Shown: positions 9,957 to 22,164 of the stretch, one piece after another | Position numbering within the stretch: the first letter of the stretch is position 1 | How the letters are laid out: each line of letters begins with the position of its first letter | Source: Cantharellus purpuraceus | Lineage: Eukaryota; Basidiomycota; Agaricomycetes; Cantharellales; Hydnaceae | Direction: 5' to 3' | Length of the DNA stretch: 64,000 bases | Assembly (NCBI GenBank): GCA_025174535.1 | Contig: JALBUN010000003.1 | Coordinates: forward strand, 1,510,501 to 1,574,500 | The notes under the pieces: model-generated | The model's input: the letters and a program-made list of their open reading frames with translations, nothing else | Databases searched by the model: none | What the model was told of the DNA's origin: nothing | Made by a program: the position numbers and the translations under genes

Positions 9957-12149
9957 ATGACTGGCACTTTGACGACAACAGCCACCACTGCTGCAAAGGA
10001 TACCATTGCACTCTCAAATTTGAGAATTACGGGACATAGTTCTATTTCTAGAGCTGCTGAAGACGTCAATGTTGCTCAACCAGAGCCTGTAGTTCTGAAG
10101 AGCAAGCTTGAGGGCAACACCTCTGTGGGTGAGGATGCTTCTCAGGGAGATCCGAGTGGCCCTCCTACGTTTGGGGATCTCAATCCCTCTACGATCAAGC
10201 GAAGAGGACATATACAATTTGCAGCTCTCTGTTTTTGCCTGTTTCTGGCAGGCTACAATGATGGAAAGTCATTGTATGAATTCTGGTTCTCTTGTCTTAT
10301 ACTTAGAATAGGCACGACTGGACCACTACTACCCGCCATCCAGCGTCATTATCACGTACGTATGCATCACAGAGAGGCAAAAGATAGCCAGATTACCTCT
10401 AATCTAGGTCAACTTTATTATTGTATCACTCCTCTTCGTTTGTGCCTGTATCGTGAGGGCTCACGCATGGCATATGCACCTGACTGTAACTGACATTCCT
10501 CGCTAGGGATTCATCATCGGAGGGCTCTCCAATGTTTTCTTTACCGACAGGTTTGGCTTTGGAAAGGTGCGCAAGAATCCGAACGCGCATTCTCCACTGG
10601 CATAACGCTAAATTTGGACGGCATGTCGCTAGACAATTGTCCTGGGTAAGTCCGAAACAGTTGACCATGGAACAGGAGAGCTAGACGCGTTTTTTATTGC
10701 AGGCGCTGTCAGTCAGGTTGTTGGATACTGTCTGATGGCCCCTGCGCCTCCGTTCCCAGTTCTTGTCATCGGGTATGTGATCAATGGATTTGGGATCGCT
10801 TTACAGGTTCGTTTATTCCGTGGGATATTCCATTTTCTAATATACATCATTCAAGGATGCGCAAGCCAACGGTTTCGTAGCATCTCTGAAGAATGATGCT
10901 GCCGTAAAGATGAATTTTCTGCATGCTGCATACGGTTTATATACCCTAAACTGCGAGAACCACTGAGTCACTGACCCCGTTCATCAGGAGCTGGTGCATT
11001 GATTTCTCCACTTATTGCCACTCAATTCGCACAGCTCTCTCACTGGTCATTTCACTATCTCACAAGCTTGGGAGTGGCCATTGCAAATGCTGCGTGTCTG
11101 ACTGCGGTGTTCAAACTGAAAACCCAGGACGGTTAGGATAATATCATCACTTCACTCCAAGACTTAACATTCAACTTTGACATAGCCATACTCATTAGGA
11201 ACGGGGAGCCTCCCGCAGAAACAAGTACATCTCAAAAAAGCACCATGCGTCAGATCTTGGGAACCAAGTCGGTGCACCTTATTGCATTTTTTATCCTTGT
11301 GTACGTGGGAATTGAGGTTACAATTGGAGGTAGGTTTCTAAAGTCTCTGACTTTGTGTACTTCCCCTCAAATCTGTCCCCTGCAGGGTGGATCGTAACAT
11401 TCATCATCAACAAACGAGGGGGAGGGGCGAGTTCAGGATACATCTCGACCGGTTTCTTTGGAGGTTGAGACGCCTTTTCATGATCTTTGATACTGAGCTG
11501 ACTTTTTTGAAGGCCTGACGGTGGGGAGGTTGGTTCTCCATTACGCCACCCGTTTCATACCTGAGCGCAGCACTATATACCTGTACGCTTTGCTGTCCAT
11601 TGCGTACGAGAAAATCTGTTTTCTTTTCTCCCTTGGACTAACCGTTGTATTTATACTAACAGGTTGGAGCTAACGATCTGGCTGGTCCCGTCCTTGATAG
11701 GCAATGCTGTGAGCGTATCCTTGATAGGATTTTTCTTGGGACCAATGTATCCAGCGGTCATGAATCAAACGGTATGTTATATTATATCCCTCCTGGGACA
11801 GACTGTCTCAACGATTCTGCTTCCAGAGCGAGATCTTACCGCGATGGCTGCTCACGGGGTCGATCGGCTGGATTGCTGGTTCGTCAATCTATCTTCATTG
11901 TGTTTTTCGTATGCTAAACGGTTGATGCAGGCCTTGGGCAGGCAGGTAGCGCGTTATTGCCCTTCATGACGGGGGCACTCGCCAACAAATTTGGAATAAG
12001 TAGTCTTCAGCCGCTGTGCGTAACGTGCTTAGATCTAGTTTTCGGTATCCGCTGATTGCCTGATCTACCCCACTAGCGTGGTTGCAGCTTTTGTTTTGAT
12101 GATCTTACTCTGGGTGGTAGTGTCGAGGGGACACAGACGAATGGATTGA
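9957..12149 (+). CDS. MFS transporter, fucose permease/Bsc6-like (paralogue 1)
   Basis: A plasma-membrane or internal-membrane transporter of the major facilitator superfamily. The substrate is unknown. The ATG at 9957 is the first in frame (MTGTLTTTATT). A hydrophilic N-terminus of about 85 residues precedes the first helix (FAALCFCLFLAGYNDG...TGPLLPAIQRHYH). Later exons give GFIIGGLSNVFFTDRFGFGK, the loop typical between helices 2 and 3, then QVVGYCLMAPAPPFPVLVIG. After that come NGFVASLKNDAAVKMNFLHA, GALISPLIATQFAQLSHWSF and WIVTFIINKRGGGASSGYIS. The end is a last helix (FVLMILLWVVVSRGHRRMD). About ten short introns are needed, and the first intron's edges are uncertain. The same order occurs in the paralogue at 35104-37193. 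No stop breaks the exons I could place. Confidence 0.8.
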
Positions 12150-13041
12150 GACGCGAAGGCAGTCAGCCTAACATGCCCGCCCTTCATGCCCGCCCTTGCA
12201 TTCAAGTTGTCCATAGACCATGTGCAAATCGTTTAGCTTGTTTTCGTCATGTATCAATCCTCCTGTGTATGAATGCACTCGAAAAGGGAATTTCAAGATG
12301 ATCTGAAGATCTCGTATCCGATCCCGGCTGCATATGCTTGGATACTAGTACTTCCTTGCCCAAAAGATGCTGGGTTGACATCGTAGCCGATGTATAGTAC
12401 GGTCCGGGCCGACAGCAGGGAGCAACCGTGAGAAGTTACTAATTTAATCTGGTGTGGACTCCGATCTCCACACCAGATCAAAGCCTTCCAGAGTTCCACT
12501 TGTTAAAACGGGGATGACCCCACTTGGCGCTTCCTTCCAGACCTGGTGTGCAGTGTGCCTACATGATGCTCAAGAATCGGGGGATATTGATACATGACTT
12601 TCAGGTCGCCTAGGGACCTCGTGCAACAGGCTCAGTTGGCGTGTAGACATCTTCGGAACTGGAAGCGCTGTACCGTGGACCTGCACCTATTACTACTTGG
12701 AAGACATTGTGCCGAAAAAGCGCTTAGTGGCGCGGATTTGGATTCTGCATAAGAATGGGGTCAACACCGGAATCCCCTGCATATGTAGCCCTTATGTTCA
12801 TCCGCGTCTCTCCAAGACACTCATAAAAGATCAATTATTGTTCCTGTACGGCGTGAGTCTGGGAAGATCCACAAGCTCAAAGGAGCTTAGCGTGTGGATG
12901 TGGTTATATTGACAAAGGAACCGAGATTGACACATGCCGGTTCTAGGAGGGATATGTTTGGTTTCGAAGTCCGCAGGAGTCAGGCGATTCGGGGGGTCAG
13001 GGCCGAGTATCGACGCTTTCATTCTCTTCTTGTCTTCCACG
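12150..13041. other. Intergenic, no gene seen
   Basis: About 890 bases between the MFS gene and the bHLH gene. There are short frames on both strands with no recognisable protein. The right-hand part should hold the bHLH promoter. Confidence 0.5.
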
Positions 13042-15062
13042 ATGAACAACCCTGCTGGCCAGCAGCAACGGGAGCAGGTGATGCATGACTTCGACTTTAG
13101 TGACTACATCGCCAATGTTGCCGGCAACGATACCCAACATCAGCCCAGCCTCGACATTTATGGCGATTTCGCACAGCAACAGAGGAATCAGTCACAACTG
13201 AACTTGGACCCCACCATCTCCGCACAGACCACCTTGCTACCCTCCCAGAATCGCTCGGATCATCATCTGCCCCATGGACAACCGCAGAACCTCATCTCAA
13301 CGGAAATGCTTAATCTGAAAGGTCGCCTTGAACAGCAGATGAAGCTGCAACAGTTGCAACAGTTGATATTGCAACAACAGGTATGCTTAATCCCTTTTCG
13401 TTGTTCTAGATTTTCTCATTTAATACCTATTCAGATCGAGCTTATCAGTGGCCAACCGTCTGTAAATGCTCAGCAGAAAGACACTATATTCCATGGGCTC
13501 CTCACCCCCGGACCATCTGCAGAACTCCCTGCAATTGTACCCAAAGACCTGGTCCCTCCTATGATGCTTCAATCTGCCGAGATGTTCAGCAATGCACCCT
13601 CTGCAACTGTATGTGACTCTGCGATTCATCTCACGTTTCCGCAACACTGACGCCACACAGTCCATTGTCAACCAGCTCTCACCACACCCACATGTCATTA
13701 ATCCCTCTTTTTCCGCCCCGGCTGCACTTGCTTTCCCTAACTCACCTCCTTTCCCACTCCCGAGTCCTGCACAACCTGGATATGATCTTTCCCCGCTAAC
13801 AAGTCCATGGATTCTCCCAGGCTCAACATCTCAGCAGCAGCATGGGGCTCAACAGCAGCCGCTGCCACACCAGCAGCAGCGACCACATCTGAAGCGTACC
13901 TTTTCGTCCAGCGACGAAGAACAAGATGGCTTGCGCAAACGCGTCTCCCCGAACCTGAATTCCTCTCTCGCACAGGCGAGAAGTAATGGATCCACGCCAC
14001 CATCTGCTAAGTCCACACCCGCCATGTACGGCACTGGTTCTGGCCAGATGCCGTCTTTTCTTCCCACCAATGACACACCTTCCCCCGTCGATCTCTCCAT
14101 GCCCCCTCCCGCCCCTCCCGCCCCTAACCCTGAACAAAAATCTCATTCGACACAGTCAGCAGTGTCGTCTCAGACCACACCTACCGGCTCTGAATCCAAC
14201 TTAGTCGGCTCAGACATCGCGCCGATGACTCCCGCCAGTATCTTGAACTTGCGCAAACTTACGACGGGGCTGGTTCCCTCGACACTGATCATGACAAGTA
14301 CAGAGAGGAAAGACCCCAATGCAGCTTCCCCTGTGCGAAAACCAACTAAAATCAGGGTCGCAGCCAGGCCCAGCACGACTTCTGCAACGCGCGTGAGGAA
14401 AGGGTCTATCGGAAAACCTGCTTTTAGCCCAAATTTGAAACCTTTACTACCAGGTGGTGCGTTTTATGATGAAGCGCTTTTCCCTGTCAATTCTAACAAT
14501 CAAATCTACAGCAGTCCCTTCAACGCCCACCTCACCCCTAGCACAACCCACCAATTCACAGCATTCGTCATCGTCATTTTCCATCGCCGGCTCTTCGAAC
14601 GGCACACAAGGTCCCCGTAAAACGTCGCATAAAGCTGCAGAGCAGAAAAGGCGTGATTCGCTCAAGACATCGTTCGACGAGCTGCGTCTGCTTCTTCCGC
14701 CCGTGCCGCTACTTCGTGAGGATGGAGGCGATGAGCCGCCTCTGCCTGGGTCGATGCCGCCAAGGGGTCCTCCAAAGGGTGACGCTGATGGCCCAAATCG
14801 GGGGGTGAGCAAGCTGGCGCTATTGCGATGTGGAAATGGGTATATCCGGGAGCTGAAGGAGAAGGTGAAGCGGAGAGATGATGAGATTGATATATTGAGG
14901 GGCGAGGTGAGAAGGTTGAAGTTGGTGGTGGGGGAAGATGCTGCGGAGGGGTTGGATCTCGACAGAGATGTGGATGAGGGCGCCGTTGCATGTGGGTCTT
15001 CCGGGAATTTGGGTATTATAGAGGAGAGTGGCATGGATGGTGATGAAGAAGGGGAAGCATAG
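13042..15062 (+). CDS. bHLH transcription factor
   Basis: Encodes a nuclear DNA-binding protein of 619 residues from four exons: 13042-13380, 13435-13608, 13661-14456 and 14512-15062. The exon lengths sum to an open frame, and the third intron has a clear TTCTAAC branch site. Residues 1-440 are low-complexity: Gln runs (QQLQQLILQQQ), then Ser/Pro-rich stretches. The basic helix-loop-helix begins near residue 472 with KTSHKAAEQKRRDSLKTSFD, including the His-Glu-Arg pattern that contacts E-box DNA. It has a long Pro/Gly loop and resumes at GVSKLALLRCGNGYIRELKE, running into a heptad stretch (KRRDDEIDILRGEVRRLKL). This is a single-copy style regulator. Its target genes cannot be told from the sequence. 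Confidence 0.9.
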
Positions 15063-15341
15063 GTTGCAGCCGAAGCTAAATAGCTCTGATCTTTGTGGGG
15101 TGCTTCCTTCTGTGTCTTTCAATCGGTCTCGGGATTGAATTTTGTAGTATAAATGTAGCAGATGATGTGGCTGATGATGACCACCTGTTAGGGCTTCCTT
15201 AGTGATGGAAGATCTCTTCTGTGGTGTCGCGTGACCATGCGGTTCCCCATGTAATTCAGTCGCGTGACGTCACGTTTGCAAAGCCGTGTTTCTCTTGGCT
15301 ACATACAAAACATACGCTTCACATACAGTATATATATATAT
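15063..15341. other. Convergent 3' region
   Basis: About 280 bases between the 3' ends of the bHLH gene and the GST-like gene. It must hold both poly(A) regions. A TA-rich run lies at about 15328-15342. Nothing else seen. Confidence 0.5.
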
Positions 15342-16765
15342 TTACAGCTTCGACTGTGTCCCGCTCACTGGCCGGATTACATATCCCAATCTTGGGAAGT
15401 GCACCCGAATGGATCCAGGGCCGCCCCCTACTGCTTCCGTTTCGATGACGACTTCCTCTCGGTTAAGGGCGACGACTTTGCCGGCGGTCTCGACATATTT
15501 GCCTTCAAAAAGAGAATATTTCAGTCAAAACCAGGGATTACAATTCTTTGGACGCACCTGTATCGTCGGGGCGCACGGAAATCCGTGTTGAAAATGCAAT
15601 GCCGAGGCGTTTCGCCTCCACTTGATCAAAACCCGTACTAGATATATCCAAAAAAGGCGAGGAGAATATCGCCTTTGCGGCCTCAGTGCCACTTATCTTG
15701 GTCAACGGAGGTGGGGATGTTTGTTGTTTCTGCTTCACCATGTCATCCATCTTGTTGAGCCACTGCAGGAGTGAATGAGGGAGATTACGTGGGACGCTTG
15801 GCAGTTTTCAGACACTCACAGTCATGGTGCGGGGGAACTGCGCTGCGTCGAATACGGGACGCGTGTCACGGAATGTGCGCATCCACGCGAGAGCAAAGTA
15901 AACCGAGACATCGGTGAACCCCGGTACCTCTGTATCCATCAGCCATTCCCGGCCGTCATTGAGCTGTTCCTCAAACAAAGTCTAGTTGACAAGTAGCAGA
16001 CTTTGTTACAAAGAGGAAACAGAAACAGCAGGAAAGGGGGTATCATACCATGTGCGAGGCGAGTGTTGATAGAGCAACAGGTTGCTGCTTTGCCATTGCA
16101 ACAAAATCAATGTCTCTATCAACAAACTATACACCAATTAACATCTGTAAGTATGATGGGCTCTGAAACAAAATGTCACCTAACCTTCTTTCTGTCAGCC
16201 TGGAGCGCAGCGGGGAGTTTAGTCCATGGCAAAAGTCCAAAGCCGAGGTTGAAAAGGTTGCGATCTGCATAGAATTGACCAAAAGCCCTTTGAATCCCCA
16301 CGTCCATTTTACCCGACCCCTTTCGAGGGGGGAATATCGTGGGATACTGTGGTGCGGGGAAGCGCTTTTCGAGGGCAAGTGCGATGAGAGACGAATCGAT
16401 GTAGATATCTCGGCCAAGAGCCAAAACCGGGACACGCCTATATGGGAGACCAAGCAGGGTGGATAATTCGGGTCGCGGGGGATATAGAGCCACCTGGGAA
16501 AATTACGGTGACTTATGAAGCAATATATGCGACATGGAAACTTACGTCGACCTGTACAGATAACTTATATGTCACGCGGGTATGTAGTGATCTATCAGCA
16601 TCCACTCACACGACGAGCAGGTATGTTCTTGAGAAGCAGGATTGTTTCCAATTTGCTTACGAACGGGGATCCGTTGTCTGCAATTCAGTGAGAAATGACC
16701 GGCTCAGCAGCGCCTTGATCGTACGTACAGCCATAATAAATGGGTGAGCTCGCCTCGGTCGACAT
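15342..16765 (-). CDS. Glutathione S-transferase-like protein with a 6-nt microexon
   Basis: Encodes 341 residues from eight exons on the minus strand: 16765-16729, 16677-16610, 16551-16546, 16493-16185, 16126-16049, 15981-15820, 15762-15558 and 15502-15342. The lengths sum to an intact frame. The N-terminus has the thioredoxin-like GST fold: YNGSPFVSKLETILLLKNIP, the cis-Pro segment YRRVPVLALG, and the glutathione-side motif DSSLIALALEKRF. The third exon is only GTCGAC (Val-Asp) between consensus splice sites, and it restores the expected ARRVDVALYPPRPEL. A helical middle part follows (LASHMTLFEEQLNDGREWLM, then DVSVYFALAWMRTFRDT), and then a C-terminal extension rich in beta strands. Likely cytosolic. 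The substrate is unknown. Confidence 0.85.
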
Positions 16766-17033
16766 GCTGCGTCGGATTGTAGAGGTCAATGTACTCAACT
16801 TGCAGTTGGGTACCAGTAAGCAGAACGGGTGTCGCGCAAGCATAGCCGGTCACGTGGACTCATTACCACCATAACGGTAACGGTCACAACTTCAGGCACT
16901 AGTACACCGGACATCTAAATAAGACCGTGGTATAAAAGAATGGGAAGGTGTAAGTAACAACAAATCCACCGTCAACGGCGACCATGCATCTCTCTAACAA
17001 AACAGCTATTATATCCTTATCAACAATACCTCA
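16766..17033. other. Intergenic
   Basis: About 270 bases, upstream of the GST-like gene and downstream of the secreted-protein gene. A TATA-like TATAAAAG lies near 16931, but it reads on the plus strand with no gene to serve. Nothing else seen. Confidence 0.4.
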
Positions 17034-17833
17034 TCACTCGATGGTGCTAAGCAGGTAGAGACTTCCACTGCCCAAAATTGCACCTGCGGCAACAGCGAAC
17101 ACAGTAATTCCCAGGCTCAACTTATTGGATTCGGGCCCGTCCCAGCTGGGAGGGACCGTCATTTCGAGGGCCTGGATGGTGGCGTTGTGCGGGGGTGCGA
17201 GACATCCTGCCACAAAGGCTTTAGGACGCGCGCAAAAGATGGAAGAAAGAGTCAGCACGTCAGGTAGAATGCAACACGAGAAACAAGCAATGCCACTGAC
17301 CATTCAGCGCGGGCTGGGAGCCCAAGAGCGGACTCGGGGGGCGGATGTTCGTGTCAATGATATAGGTGAATAGACACTGTTCACACTGCAGCAGCGCCAT
17401 GCCAGTGGAGTTGCTGCAAATGCATGTGTCGTCCGCACAATTCTGGCAAAATTAAGCGGGTTCAATCGTGGCTCCTCGGTCAACGAGACACCGGACTACA
17501 TGAAATGAAGAACATACATTCATCAAACTCGTGACATTCCCGCACATGGCCCCGCACTGTACATGTGATATGAAGTTAGAGTGATCGCCATTAAAGTATG
17601 CAGATGGATGACATACATTAGCTTCGCTGACAAGACTCTCGTTCGGTCCGAAATTGATAAGATCGGTAGCAGTCATATTCTGCGAACCAACAGTGACGTT
17701 CACTGTGGCATAGACTATGTCGAAAAGTCGGGCGGCATCAGGATAACATGGTGATTGGGTGATCCGTAGCAATATCGAACTTACCCTGGCCAGCCAAGGC
17801 AACAGCAAGTGTGAGTAAGTAGGAAGGACGCAT
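17034..17833 (-). CDS. Small secreted 8-cysteine protein with C-terminal anchor
   Basis: Starts MRPSYLLTLAVALAGQ, a clean signal peptide, followed directly by an intron. The spliced protein is about 190 residues. After the signal come a Thr/Asn-rich segment with N-glycosylation sites (NVTVGSQNMTATD) and cysteines in the order CGAMC, NCADDTCICSN, CEQC and GC, eight in all. The C-terminus (LSLGITVFAVAAGAILGSGS) is a hydrophobic tail that fits a GPI anchor signal or a single membrane helix. Four introns on the minus strand have good GT..AG ends. It resembles basidiomycete small cell-surface proteins, some CFEM-like, but the spacing is not a certain CFEM match. Function unknown; likely cell wall or plasma membrane surface. 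Confidence 0.72.
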
Positions 17834-18063
17834 CGTCACAGACGTTAGAAAGAATGATCAAGAACGCAGCGAGCGGTCAACGCAGTGGAAAGGAGAGATG
17901 CGGTACAGCCAGCCCTCCGGTACCGAATCTGTCGATAGTACAGCCTGTAGTTGCCGTGATCTCTCGGAGTTTCAATTTCGGTATGTTACAACTATAAGCA
18001 AAAAATGGAATCTAAATGAATGACTGATGTCTCAAGCTCAAGATCCGAATATCTAAGAAGTGT

Positions 18064-19281
18064 CTATTTCCCTCCCGTTGTTTTGAATAGAACAAGGCCC
18101 ACCAATGCAATCGAATAGCCGAGCACCTGTATTGGTGTCACTGTCGATCCGAACAGAATTACAGAGCCGGTGATCAATAGTATGTCCTGAGGAACTGAAA
18201 TAAGCAGTTAATTGTCTCTAAGATGATAGCGCCCCACCTTGAAGACTCCGGCAAGCGTAAGAATGAGGCCACTGCCTGCACCCACAAGGAAGACAGCAGC
18301 CACGTTTAGAAGGAACGCAACGCCTGCGTTGGAGATGAGAATGACAGGTCCGATTGCTGCCAATGAGAAAAAGGGTGCAAAACCCTCTGTTACGGGAATG
18401 AGGAGCAAGTTTATAGCCGCACACACCTAAGTCACATGGTTTAGAAATGGAGAAGGAAGGTAAAGAACAACACGCACAGGTGCGTAATAATGCAATGAGA
18501 CCAGAGGGTCCATCTTGAGTCCGTGAAGCAAGAGTTGGATCATGACCAACCGCGACGCTTCGAACTAGGCACGCCATCACGTGAGCACCAAGGTAGAAAA
18601 ATAGTGAAGAGTGCTTACCGCAACAGCTAGAGCCTGAACGACAAAACCAAACGTGTCGAAGCGTAACTCGCCATATGACGCAAGACAAACTCCCCCAGAG
18701 ATCATTAGGACAATAACAGCCAGCCGCTTGGAAGGTTCCTGTATCCGACCCACAAAGGATATGAGGAGGATGGCAACGGGTGTAAATGCCTGGCCATGAT
18801 ATTAGCACATGCAGAGGGAAAGATGGGTGGTAGATACCTTGAGCATTTGGATAAAAGAGACGCTCAGGTAGAGATAGGCCGTGTTACTGAGCACTAAGCT
18901 ACCACTGAAAAGCACACCGATGGGCAGGATCGATTTAAGGAATAGTTCCTTTGTCATATTAACATCCTGGACACCGTCCAGCAAATGTGTCGTGCGCTGG
19001 AGGACCCTGGTGCCAATCGTGGCAAATAGCAGATGCCATGTGACAAGAAACACCGGGAACTTGAATCCCAGGGTATTGTACAGCCAATTATTGTATGTTA
19101 TAACAGATGATGAGAGGACAATCCATATTGGGATAATGACGGCGGCAGACAGGGCATACCGTCGGGGAGCAGACAAGGTGCTGGGCGCAGGGAGTGGTGT
19201 AATGGGTGTATTCGGCACGGACTTGTAGTCTGTCTCTGAGAGAGCAATGTCGACCTCTTCAACGGTTCTATCTAGAGGCAT
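18064..19281 (-). CDS. TPT/DUF250 family transporter (SLC35-like)
   Basis: A membrane transporter of the triose-phosphate/nucleotide-sugar family, probably in the Golgi or ER. It starts MPLDRTVEEVDIALSETDYK, a soluble N-terminus. About ten helices follow: YALSAAVIIPIWIVLSSSVI, then FPVFLVTWHLLFATIGTRVL, then [32 protein letters not shown], which is the family signature (SV.F.QMLKA..PV). Later exons give FEASRLVMIQLLLHGLKMDP-VSLHYYAP and the Gly-rich penultimate helix ending GSVILFGSTVTPIQVLGYSI. The frame ends KTTGGK and has several short introns. The length is normal for the family and no breaks are seen. The substrate is not predictable; relatives include GDP-mannose and triose-phosphate carriers. 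Confidence 0.88.
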
Positions 19282-20430
19282 CGAGTGACCGAAGGGGGGT
19301 TGAAAGGGGGATCCCTGAGCTGACTGTACAGAAGTCCGGAACCATTAGTGCAGCAGCGCCCATGACGATAATCAGACAAGGAATATACGTACAAGGAGCG
19401 TGAGCGAGCAGCCGCGCTGTAGTGCAAGGTTGATGCACGAGAGATTGGAAGAGAACCCTAAGGGGAGGAATGGGTATAAGAGGACGGAAGTAGGCGTCAA
19501 TAGTAGCGCTGTCCTTCAACTGTCACAGATGCTGTCAGTTCGCGAAGAGTAAGGCCTTCGGTCGAGAACTCTATATCCACAGCTGCCCCCTGCTATCGCT
19601 ATGGTTGCAATGGTGCCTCTAGATAATTACGTTGGCGAGATACTATGTGCGCAATCGAAGCCCCCTTACTCGCTGTTGCTTATTAGGCTTCTCATCATCG
19701 GAATACTGGATTGTATCTCTTTTCGTTGGGACATTGCTCGACAGCTTGTTCTTCTCTTGGACGACCATGTTTTTCAGACCACGGCCACAAGTGATCAAAC
19801 AGCAACCAATATAGTTTCTGTCAGAATGTATCACAATGGACCTGGTTTCCTATGAGGTCCCGTTTTGCATAGGTACCAAGGCTGCCTGCTATACGACCTT
19901 AATCTTTGCATATGTAGCGGAATGTGCATCATCATATTTAACGCCAACCAACGTGATCGAGGGTTGCCACCTAATAAAGGAAGCACTCGTCGCTACCAGA
20001 TTGCGCTCGTTGCGCGCACCGTACTTGGGATGAGGCACTTTCGTCTAGACTTCGTATACTCTAACTCGTTAGGGTCGCACGAAGCTTCGTGGGCAAAGGG
20101 GAAGCTCTAGGCTACTGCCATCTCTCTGACCGCTATTCTATAGTACTACATTTTCTTTGAGCACCTTTCTTAACACATCTAAGATGTCATCAAATCCGAC
20201 CGGGCCTGTCCAACTCTCACAGGTATAAGCATTGACAGAATCCGGAGGTTGGCGTGCGAGGACTCCAGTGTGATTGTCAAGCCTTTGCCGTATGCATTTA
20301 ACCCATCCCCGCTTTCGTTTGGGCCAGTGCGTACACGCAAAACCCCAAAATAAGGTCTCCCTGGTATCTTCATCCAAACGCCCACACACCCAGTTATACA
20401 GAGTCCAATGGGAATCGTGAGAGTGCCTCA
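19282..20430. other. Intergenic, no gene seen
   Basis: About 1.15 kb between the TPT transporter promoter and the left edge of the tandem duplication. Short frames occur on both strands (for example 19836-20033 plus, 20138-20389 minus), none of them recognisable. Confidence 0.45.
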
Positions 20431-20476
20431 GTCATATCCTTTGGAGTATCCGTCATATCAGCCAGTCCTTGGCATA

Positions 20477-22164
20477 CTACGCCGCCAAAGTAACCTCAGC
20501 ACCCCGTGGATGAGATTGAATCCAGATGCCATCCCCAGTCGCTGTTGCTGGGACATCAGCAGACACGATCGCTTGCCCTAGTGCTTCAGTCCTAACAGGC
20601 ATATCAGGGTGTTGATCGCCAAACTCCCCCATAACGGCATCATGTATCCTTTGGGTGGCCACATGGAAACTCCCAATGGAGATAGTAGATAACCTCAAGG
20701 TGTTGGTCTTGGGGTATGCTCTTCCTTGAAGCTCGAGGTGAAGGCGACAAACGATAATTGCTGACAAGCTGTGTATATTAGGCAAGTATGTGCACGGCCT
20801 GATGCCAACTCACAGACTCCCTATAGGTTCAATGGCTTCTTCAAAAAAAGGCTAAAGCTCATGTTGGTGGGGCAGCAAAACAGATATCAACACTGACATA
20901 CTCTCAAGCCCTAGTGTGTTCGATCAGTGCTAGTAACATAGAAATTGGCACATAAACAATACCAATGAAAAGATCGCGCCAAATATATGGATCGTTAGCA
21001 TAATTCTGATGATAATTAGTTCTGCATTCGGTGATTATAAATGTAGATGAAATACCCGTATCTCGTAAGACCTGGTATCGATGTCTGTATGGGGAACCTA
21101 TCTTGTCATGGAGACCACGACTTACCTTGTCGAGCAAGTAAATGTGTGAGTGGCAGCTTGTACGTAGATTGTCTGTGAACCCTCCAGGTTCCGAGTGTGC
21201 AGGCGAGTGTCACGACAACCACTACTGTTTCAAACAGTATGGAGGCGATCCAATTGATGCCTTCGACTGAAAGAAGGGAATCGGTTGGGGGCGGAATATA
21301 AGTTTTGCGTGTCTTACGTCTAACAATATCGTTGAGTATATTCAATCTTAGACTATGCTGAGCTCACATTATGAAAATGTGTGAGGGCGTGCTAGTGATG
21401 ACACATCTATCAGTAACCGCTACTACCTATAACGGGTGTCTCACGCATGGTCACAGAATTGCAGACGTGAAAACATACTAATTCTGGTGCTATGACACAA
21501 CCACTGAGAATGGTGAGAACTATCAGCACCACTCTCTTGTGATCAGTAACGGCATATGCTCGTGCTAGGAGAAGGCCTGTAATGTAATCAGCATCATTAT
21601 GTTTCCAATGATGGCTAGGAAATATCGTATTACCTTGAGTTGCGATGAAAGTTAGGAAGTCGACACTTTGCGCCAGGTGACCCACGGGCTCGCATGACCT
21701 AACTTGATATAAATTGGTATGTTATAAGGAAGGCTCCTCAACTTACTACGGCACGTTTACCAGAGGTCATCCACTTGCATCAAAGAAGTCGACAAAAGAA
21801 ACTAACCTGAAATGATGGTAAATTCAAAAATCTTCCTATTGCCCTTAGCACGAGAAACAGTAGCTTGGGGTATCGTGCTAGTAAATAAAGCGCTGCTCCC
21901 AATTTGAACCTCTTATTCCATATATAATCAATTTCATGCGACAATGTCAGAAGTGTATCATAGGTAAGAAGCGCTGTTTCAAGTGGCAAAGGGTTAGTTG
22001 GGTTGTGCACACACCCACAGTTTACTCACTAAGGGAAGCCGCGTAGACATAGTTTAAGGTCATCCTAGTGCAGTAGTTGTTTAACGCTTTCAGATATCAG
22101 CGAGCCTGAGGTGAGAGGTGGCATACCTGTCCAAAACCGTTTGAACTGCTGCGTGTTCTAACAT
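20477..22164 (-). CDS. DUF6533 seven-helix membrane protein, tandem copy A
   Basis: A member of the large basidiomycete DUF6533 family of predicted seven-helix membrane proteins, function unknown. Minus-strand start MLEHAAVQTVLDR, then an exon MTLNYVYAASLT, then the DUF6533 core ALLTYDTLLTLSHEIDYIWN and KRFKLGAALYLLARYPKLLF. Further helices include GLLLARAYAVTDHKRVVLIV and the exon near 21240-21340. The soluble C-terminal tail (IIVCRLHLELQGRAYP, then HVATQRIHDAVMGEFGD) ends at 20477. There are at least six short introns, and both early ones were checked by frame. The copy appears intact. It duplicates the gene at 24350-25968. Confidence 0.78.

Noticed and set aside
20138..20389. Possible C-terminal exon of DUF6533 copy A or a separate small gene
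   Set aside because: Copy A already ends with a sound stop at 20477. Unit B lacks a counterpart, and the frame has no recognisable content.
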